Origin: Novosphingobium sp. KA1
GTDB lineage: Bacteria; Pseudomonadota; Alphaproteobacteria; Sphingomonadales; Sphingomonadaceae
Direction: 5' to 3'
Length of the DNA stretch: 64,000 nt
Assembly: GCF_017309955.1 (NCBI RefSeq)
Contig: NZ_CP021247.1
Span: 2,691,001-2,755,000, forward strand
Shown: positions 59,011-64,000 of the stretch, piece by piece
Layout: every line of letters starts with the position of its first letter
Numbering within the stretch: position 1 is the stretch's first letter
Made by a program: the position numbers and the translations under genes
Notes under the pieces: model-generated
Database searches by the model: none
The model's input: only the letters and a program-made list of their open reading frames with translations
Told to the model about the DNA's origin: nothing

Positions 59011-59537
59011 CAGTAATATTCCGACTTGAACACGCTGGTGGCCAGCAGCAGGCGCTTGCCGCCCGGCTGGTTGGATATGTTGAAGCCGAGCGGGCCGCTC
59101 GAGGTCGGCCAGAGGTACATGAAGCGCACCACCACGATCGCCGCCTGGCCGCCCGGCGTGTAGGCGAAGGACGTGGTGACGTTGCCGTTGCTGTCATAGG
59201 TCAGCACCGGCATGCCGGTGTCGGCGGAGGAGAAGCTGCTGGCGGTGCGCACGTCGACCATCAGGCCGGAGCAGTTCATGTAGCTGGGCAGCGAGGAGCA
59301 CGCCGCCGTCTGGAACTGGGCGGCGTTCATCCCCGCCTGCTGGGCCTGTCCCGTCGCCAGCAGGCGGCTTGCGGTCTCGGTTGCCCCTTCGAGGCCGTCC
59401 TGCGCCAGATAGACGAGCGCCACTTGCAGGATCGCGACCAGCACGGCGAGGAAGACCGGGGCGACGATGGCGAACTCGATGATCGTCGCGCCGCTGGTGT
59501 CGCAGGCGATGGGCCGGATGGAGCGGGGAACGCGCAT
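59010..59537 (-). CDS. TadE-family pseudopilin-like protein, first gene of the set
   Basis: A 175-residue protein with SGATIIEFAIVAPVFLAVLV, the TadE helix with its conserved Glu, then an extracytoplasmic domain with two Cys (ACSSLPSYMNCSG) likely to form a disulfide. ATG 59537 has GAGG upstream; an ATG at 59573 would add 12 residues. It starts the three-gene set. A 235-bp region divides it from the divergent chemoreceptor gene and holds one small hairpin plus the palindrome described separately. Confidence 0.78.
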   Translation of the reverse strand: MRVPRSIRPIACDTSGATIIEFAIVAPVFLAVLVAILQVALVYLAQDGLEGATETASRLLATGQAQQAGMNAAQFQTAACSSLPSYMNCSGLMVDVRTASSFSSADTGMPVLTYDSNGNVTTSFAYTPGGQAAIVVVRFMYLWPTSSGPLGFNISNQPGGKRLLLATSVFKSEYY

Positions 59538-59761
59538 TCGTTCAGTTGCCTCGGGTGGACACCGGCACGGCATAGGCCCGCGAAGGCTAATCGGCGGTTG
59601 GATAGCCGCTAGGGAACAGTCCTGAGCAGGCGGGCAAGGGCACCCGGAAATTCCCGGATATGGGACAGGGGAGCGGCGAAAAAGCGCGGGGTTCCGCCAA
59701 AAATGACAGTCACCCAGCCGAAATTCGGCCCTGTCTTCCTATCATGACACGGGGGACATTC

Positions 59762-59777
59762 ATCATCGCGCGATGAT
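59762..59777. promoter_or_regulatory. Perfect 16-bp palindrome before the globin-coupled chemoreceptor
   Basis: ATCATCGCGCGATGAT here is identical to the palindrome at 5811-5826 over the start of the LacI-type gene. It ends about 20 bases before the preferred TTG start and eight before the AAGGAAG ribosome site, a position suited to repression. Role inferred. Confidence 0.45.
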
Positions 59778-59796
59778 ATTTGCGAAGGAAGCAGAT

Positions 59797-61224
59797 TTGA
59801 CGACCAATTCCATCGGGGAACGGCTTGCGTTCCTTGAATTCGATACCGCGCAGCGCCGCGCCCTGGCCTCTGCGCAGCCTCTTCTGCGGCGCTGCATCGG
59901 CCCCGCACTCGACCGTTTCTACGACCGCGTTCGCCAGACCCCGACGCTTTCGGCGATGTTCCGCGATGCCGCGCACATGGACAAGGCCAAGGCCGCCCAG
60001 GTGGCACACTGGATGGAAATCTCGTCTGCCCGGTTCGATCACGACTACTACGAGGCGGTTTCGCGCATCGGCAAGATGCACGCGAAGATCGGGCTGGAGC
60101 CGCGCTGGTACATCGGCGCCTATGCGCTGATCCTCGAAGAGATCATGACGGCGGTGGAACGTTCCGCCAGCCCGTGGCGGCTGCTGCGGCCGGGCATTTC
60201 GCCGGGCAAGGTGAGCCGTGCGCTGGTCAAGGCGGCGATGCTCGACATGGACCTGTCGATCTCGATCTATTTCGAGGAGGCCGAGGCCGAGCGGTCGCAG
60301 GCGATCGATTCTCTCGACCGGGCGATGTCGCGGCTGGCGGCGGGCGATCTCGTCCACGAACTCGACGATCTGCCCGACACGTTCCTGTCGCTGACCCGTT
60401 CCTACAACAAAAGCCTTGGCAACTTGCGCAGCACCATCGGCTCGGTGGTCCAGACGTCGAGCGCGATCCAGGGCGGCGCGGGCGAGATCGCGCGTGCCTC
60501 GGAAGACCTTGCACGGCGCACCGAGAGCAACGCGGCCAGCCTAGAACAGGCGGCCGCCACGCTCCAGCAGGTCGAGGACAGGGTTAAGGCGACCGCCAGC
60601 GGGGCTTCGGAAACCCTGGGCATCGCCGGCGGCGCGCTCGATGCGGTCGGCCAGGGGCGCGACGTCGCGGTCGACGCGGTGCAGGCCATGCGCACCGTGC
60701 ATGAAAGCGCGCGCGGGATTGACGAGGTGATCGAGGGGGTCGACAAGATCGCCTTCCAGACCCGCGTTCTGGCCATGAACGCCGCGGTCGAGGCGGGCCG
60801 GGCGGGGGACGCCGGGCGCGGTTTTGCGGTTGTCGCCGATCTCGTCAGTTCGCTTGCCATGCGGGCCGAGGAAGAGGCGCGCAAGGCCCGCGACGGGCTC
60901 AGCACCACCCGTGCCCAGATCGACGAGGCGGCCGGTGCGGTCACCCGCGTCGACACCGAACTGGAGCGCATCGCCGTCGAGGTCGAGCGGGTCCACAAGC
61001 TGATCGGCACGATGTCGCGCGACAACGATGCCCAGGCGGCCGCCATCTCCGAGATCAACACCGCGGTCGGCGTGATGGACCAGGCGACGCAGCAGAACGC
61101 GGCGATGGTCGAGGAGACCTCGGCAGCGACCCGATCGCTGTCTTCCGATGCGACGGCGCTGGCCGCGCAGGCGGGCATGTTCCGGATCGGCGACGATCGC
61201 GCCGCAGGACGTTTCGCCGCGTAA
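59797..61224 (+). CDS. Globin-coupled methyl-accepting chemotaxis-type sensor
   Basis: A 475-residue soluble sensor. Residues about 5-165 form a protoglobin-like heme domain with the likely proximal His 95 in KMHAKIGLEPRWYIGAYALI. A short HAMP-like linker (about 170-215) leads to a methyl-accepting coiled coil (about 220-460) with the hairpin region VDKIAFQTRVLAMNAAVEAG and RAGDAGRGFAVVADLVSSLA. No membrane helix, so it should be a cytosolic oxygen (or NO/CO) sensor. TTG 59797 follows AAGGAAG at good spacing; ATG 59773 has no ribosome site and falls in the palindrome. No che genes are adjacent. Confidence 0.88.
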   Translation: MTTNSIGERLAFLEFDTAQRRALASAQPLLRRCIGPALDRFYDRVRQTPTLSAMFRDAAHMDKAKAAQVAHWMEISSARFDHDYYEAVSRIGKMHAKIGLEPRWYIGAYALILEEIMTAVERSASPWRLLRPGISPGKVSRALVKAAMLDMDLSISIYFEEAEAERSQAIDSLDRAMSRLAAGDLVHELDDLPDTFLSLTRSYNKSLGNLRSTIGSVVQTSSAIQGGAGEIARASEDLARRTESNAASLEQAAATLQQVEDRVKATASGASETLGIAGGALDAVGQGRDVAVDAVQAMRTVHESARGIDEVIEGVDKIAFQTRVLAMNAAVEAGRAGDAGRGFAVVADLVSSLAMRAEEEARKARDGLSTTRAQIDEAAGAVTRVDTELERIAVEVERVHKLIGTMSRDNDAQAAAISEINTAVGVMDQATQQNAAMVEETSAATRSLSSDATALAAQAGMFRIGDDRAAGRFAA

Positions 61225-61273
61225 CACCGCAGTGCGCCCGGCTTGAGCCGCCGCATTCCGGTATTGGCGAAGC

Positions 61274-61305
61274 ATTGGGAAATGCGGTGCGGCGCATTTC
61301 CCAAT
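61274..61305. terminator. Perfect 13-bp hairpin between convergent genes
   Basis: ATTGGGAAATGCG (61274-61286) pairs perfectly with CGCATTTCCCAAT (61293-61305) around GTGCGG. It sits between the convergent chemoreceptor and peptidase genes and probably stops both transcripts, although neither side has a long T run. A 10-bp direct repeat (TAGGCGCTTA) follows. Confidence 0.6.
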
Positions 61306-61332
61306 AGGCGCTTATAGGCGCTTATCGCCGAG

Positions 61333-63609
61333 TCATTGCTGCAGGCTGCGGACAAAGAAGGCCGAGAGACGGCGCGTCACGTAGTCGATCGGGCCGGTCG
61401 AGCGGCCCACGGTGTGCTCGCCGCCGGGCACGACGAGAAGGTCGAAATCCTTGTCCGCCTTCACCAGTGCGTTCACCACCTGCATCGTCGAGGCGGGATC
61501 GACGTTGCTGTCCTGCTCGCCCACGATCAGGAACAGCTTGCCCTGCAGCCGGGCGGCATTGTCCACGCCCGAGGCATCGGCATAGCTCTTGTCGACCGGC
61601 CAGCCGAGCCACTGCTCGTTCCAGCTGATCTTGTCCATGCGGTTGTCGTAGCAGCCCGCCATGGCGACACCGGCCTTGTAGAAATCGCCGTGGAACAACA
61701 GCGCGTTGAGCGTCGACTGCCCGCCCGCCGAGGCGCCGTAGATGCCGACGCGGCTGATGTCGTAGGACGGGTCCCTGGCGGCCATGGCCTTGTGCCAGAG
61801 GATGCGGTCCGGGAAGCCGGAATCCTGCAGGTTCTTCCAGGCGACGTCCTGGAATGCCTTCGAACGGTTGGCGGTGCCCATGCCGTCGATCTGCACGACG
61901 ATGAAGCCGAGGTCGGCCAGCGCCTGCATGCCGATCACCTTGTCGCCGCCCGAATGGTAACCGAAGGGCCAGAAGGTCTTGGGAACGAAGCTGTCGTGCG
62001 GGCCGGCGTAGATGTTCTCGATCACCGGGTACTTCTTTGCCGGATCGTAGTCATGCGGGCGCACGACGAGGCCCCAGATGTCGCTCTTGCCGTCGCGGCC
62101 CTTGGCGGTGAACACTTCGGGAGCGTGGAAACCGGCGGCGGTGAGGCGGCTGATGTCGCCCCTGGTGATTGTCGCCACCACGGCGCCGTCGCTGCTGCGG
62201 TGCAGTTCGCTGACGGTGGGCATGTCCACGCGCGAGTAGGTATCGACGTAGAACTGCATGTCGGGCGAGAAGCGGGCGGTGTGGTCGGCGCGCTCGGGCG
62301 TCAGCGGCGTCAGGTTCCGACCGTCGAAATCGATGCGGTAATAGTGGCGGAAATAGGGGTCTTCGCCCGCGTTCATGCCGCTGGCGGCGAACCAGATCTG
62401 GCGCTTCGTGTCGTCCACCTTGACCACTTCGCGCACGACCCAGTTGCCGGTGGTGATGCGGTTCCTCACCTTCCCGGTCTTGCCGTCCATCAGGTAGAGG
62501 TGGTTCCAGCCGTCACGCTCGGAAGCCCAGATGATCTCGTTTCCGAGCCCGTTGACGTCATGCGCGAAGCGGCGGTCGGCGTAGAAAAAGGTCCTGGCGT
62601 CTTCGGTGACGGCGGCATGGGCCGCGCCGGTCTCGGCATCGACGGCGATGATCCGCGCCTGCCCGAAACCACGTTTGTCGTAGTCGAATTCCACGCTCTT
62701 GCCGTCCGCGCGCCAGCGGGGCTGCGAGAGCTGGTAGGGATTGGGGAACAGCGCGGGATCGACCACGGTCTGGCGCCGCGTTGCCACATCGAACAGCACC
62801 GGCTGCTCCTGATCGACGGCATCGCCGGGCTTGGGATAGAGCTGGCTGCGCAGGGCGGGCTGAAGCTGGCCACCGGGCGCGGCTTCCACGCGCAGCACGT
62901 GGCGGGCGAAGCCGGGACGCACGCGGTAGATCATCACATGGCGGCTATCGGGCGACCATTCGATGGTTTCGGGATCGTAGAAATTGCCCTCGGTGCCGTC
63001 GCTGCTGAGGCGCATGAGGTCTTTCGAACCAGCAGGACGGACGACGAGGTTGTTGTCCTCGACCAGGGCTTCCCACTTGCCGTCGGGCGAGAGGCGCGGG
63101 TGGTTGTCGGCGGGCACCGAAAGGTCGCGCACGACGCCAAAGCCGCGCGGGCGGCGCGGGTCGGCCTCTGGGGCGCAGTGATAGTCGGTGAGCGTGCAAT
63201 TCCACCCGGCATAGTCGATGCCGAAACCGATCGACTGGCGATCTGGCCCCCACGAGAACTGGTCGAACGGCAGGCGCAGCGGATCGATCGTCTCGCCCAT
63301 CGCTTCGCCGAGCGCCCTGGCGAGCTTCTGCTGGTCGAAGGCCGGGGTCTTTGCCCGCGTGGGCATGTCATAAGTCTCGAACGCGAAGCCGCCTTCCACG
63401 GTCTTGCGGTAGGAGAAGGCGCTGCCGTCGGGCGTCCAGCTGGCCGGCCAGGCGATCTCGCGCGTCAGGTACTGCCAGTCCGCACGCAGCGATACCGAGC
63501 GGGCCATGTCCTCGGCGCTCGGCGCGGCAAGGGCGTGGACAGGGGCGAGCGACACCGCGCTCGCGGCCAGCAGAAGGGCCGCGCGGGCGTGACGGAGGGG
63601 AGCAAGCAT
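61333..63609 (-). CDS. Dipeptidyl peptidase IV-like serine peptidase (S9B)
   Basis: A 758-residue exported peptidase that removes N-terminal dipeptides, usually after Pro or Ala. A signal peptide (HARAALLLAASAVSLAPVHA) precedes the beta-propeller (about 30-480) and the alpha/beta hydrolase domain. The triad is Ser 627 (GIYGASAGG), Asp 700 (GEQDSNVDP) and His 732 (GGEHTVG). The Glu pair of the DPP-IV substrate site was not located with certainty, so other S9 specificity is possible. It is convergent with the chemoreceptor. Its upstream region holds a GTATAC-centred dyad. Confidence 0.88.
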   Translation of the reverse strand: MLAPLRHARAALLLAASAVSLAPVHALAAPSAEDMARSVSLRADWQYLTREIAWPASWTPDGSAFSYRKTVEGGFAFETYDMPTRAKTPAFDQQKLARALGEAMGETIDPLRLPFDQFSWGPDRQSIGFGIDYAGWNCTLTDYHCAPEADPRRPRGFGVVRDLSVPADNHPRLSPDGKWEALVEDNNLVVRPAGSKDLMRLSSDGTEGNFYDPETIEWSPDSRHVMIYRVRPGFARHVLRVEAAPGGQLQPALRSQLYPKPGDAVDQEQPVLFDVATRRQTVVDPALFPNPYQLSQPRWRADGKSVEFDYDKRGFGQARIIAVDAETGAAHAAVTEDARTFFYADRRFAHDVNGLGNEIIWASERDGWNHLYLMDGKTGKVRNRITTGNWVVREVVKVDDTKRQIWFAASGMNAGEDPYFRHYYRIDFDGRNLTPLTPERADHTARFSPDMQFYVDTYSRVDMPTVSELHRSSDGAVVATITRGDISRLTAAGFHAPEVFTAKGRDGKSDIWGLVVRPHDYDPAKKYPVIENIYAGPHDSFVPKTFWPFGYHSGGDKVIGMQALADLGFIVVQIDGMGTANRSKAFQDVAWKNLQDSGFPDRILWHKAMAARDPSYDISRVGIYGASAGGQSTLNALLFHGDFYKAGVAMAGCYDNRMDKISWNEQWLGWPVDKSYADASGVDNAARLQGKLFLIVGEQDSNVDPASTMQVVNALVKADKDFDLLVVPGGEHTVGRSTGPIDYVTRRLSAFFVRSLQQ

Positions 63610-63675
63610 GGATCGAAAAACCTCTGTGCGGATCGGCAGGACGCGGGGGAAGGCCCCGGCGCAATGCGCTCTTAG

Positions 63676-63691
63676 ATATCGTATACGAAAT
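63676..63691. promoter_or_regulatory. GTATAC-centred dyad upstream of the peptidase gene
   Basis: The 16-mer ATATCGTATACGAAAT contains the perfect palindrome TCGTATACGA (63679-63688) and extends with one mismatch. Its left part ATATCGTATAC recurs at 691-701 upstream of the secreted protein. Location about 65 bp before the peptidase start fits an operator or promoter overlap. Inference. Confidence 0.35.
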
Positions 63692-63723
63692 TTACGCAGC
63701 GAGGCAATGCGGCACGGGTGCGA

Positions 63724-64000
63724 TCAGGGAATCCAGCGGTAGTCCGGTTTGGCAGTGACTTCCGGCACGGGTGCGGCAAGGTCGGCGCCGTGCTTGGGGT
63801 CCTTGGTGGTTTCCTGATCGACGAAGCCGTAAAATACCCCGCGCGAGGCCGAGCCGCCGCGCTGTTCGACATCGCCGATGGTCTGGGCGGTGCCCGAAAG
63901 GACGATGCCTTTCTCGTACTCGCCGATGCCGAGCATGGCGGTCGCCGCGCGGGCGTGATCGCGCAGCACGGTATCGCCGCGCAGCACGGTCATGCCGGAA
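63724..64000 (-). CDS. C-terminal part of an unrecognised protein (partial)
   Basis: A minus-strand frame runs off the right edge and ends at 63724, giving about 91 residues. The visible part reads like a globular domain end (DHARAATAMLGIGEYEKGIV, then GGSASRGVFYGFVDQETTKD) and closes with a Pro-rich tail (PVPEVTAKPDYRWIP). There is a Met at 63993, but the frame stays open beyond it, so the true start is probably outside. It is upstream of the peptidase on the same strand, about 115 bp away. Family not recognised. Confidence 0.55.
   Translation of the reverse strand, partial: SGMTVLRGDTVLRDHARAATAMLGIGEYEKGIVLSGTAQTIGDVEQRGGSASRGVFYGFVDQETTKDPKHGADLAAPVPEVTAKPDYRWIP

Noticed and set aside
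59010..59197. Extension of the TadG-like frame upstream to 59197 (756 codons)
   Set aside because: The upstream part is out-of-frame shadow of the two TadE-like genes; the helix typical of TadG begins right after ATG 58465.
36000..64000. Search for a defence, CRISPR or prophage system in the core half of the window
   Set aside because: No regularly spaced repeats, phage structural genes, restriction or toxin-antitoxin motifs were seen; the region is ordinary conserved chromosome.

Overview
The window is high-GC chromosomal DNA from an alphaproteobacterium, most likely a sphingomonad of the Novosphingobium type. Pointers are the circularly permuted two-piece tmRNA with tag ANDNEALALAA, the lptD-surA-pdxA-ksgA and purM-purN / DUF2066 / hdaA gene orders, a TonB receptor with the EIVVTAERR plug start typical of sphingomonads, and many CaiB-type CoA-transferases, P450s and SDRs. 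Species assignment is inference; no rRNA or tRNA gene was seen.

The first 20 kb are accessory and catabolic. A lone class III CoA-transferase, an SDR, a PAS-GGDEF protein, a VOC protein, a LacI regulator and an acyltransferase-3 protein (1-7.2 kb) precede a divergent cluster. Six minus-strand genes (amidohydrolase, Rieske oxygenase alpha, two CaiB-like proteins, DUF35 protein, thiolase-like protein; 14.2 to 7.5 kb) face a plus-strand run of 2Fe-2S ferredoxin, cytochrome P450 and SDR (14.5-17.3 kb). A TonB-dependent receptor follows (17.5-19.8 kb). Together they look like uptake, oxygenation, CoA activation and side-chain or ring cleavage of a hydrophobic carboxylate whose identity cannot be read from the sequence.

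From 20 to 29.2 kb there is a CAP-domain protein, an alpha/beta hydrolase, a flavin reductase and a LysR regulator, then a valine/isobutyrate operon: mmsA, a lipoprotein, isobutyryl-CoA dehydrogenase, 3-hydroxyisobutyryl-CoA hydrolase, enoyl-CoA hydratase, a small unknown membrane protein and mmsB. From 29.3 to 35 kb lie a CHASE3-GAF-GGDEF cyclase, a LemA / TPM / TPM / Nudix / zinc-ribbon operon, mscL and ssrA.

From 35.4 to 64 kb the content is mostly core: malate synthase G, a PilZ protein, ksgA-pdxA-surA-lptD, pepA-holC-ndk, purN (fused to a YjbR-like domain)-purM, a DUF2066 protein with hdaA, cysE, DUF2794, paired DUF4328 membrane proteins, an SDR, purS-purQ, a TadE/TadE/TadG-like set, a globin-coupled chemoreceptor and a DPP-IV peptidase.

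I found no CRISPR array, prophage, insertion sequence or recognisable defence system. The most unusual signals are a family of intergenic elements with conserved flanks and variable hairpins, a perfect 16-bp palindrome found at the starts of two unrelated genes, two overlapping CoA-transferase-like genes that both seem to lack the catalytic aspartate, a thiolase-like/DUF35 pair without a visible nucleophilic cysteine, and the PurN-YjbR fusion.
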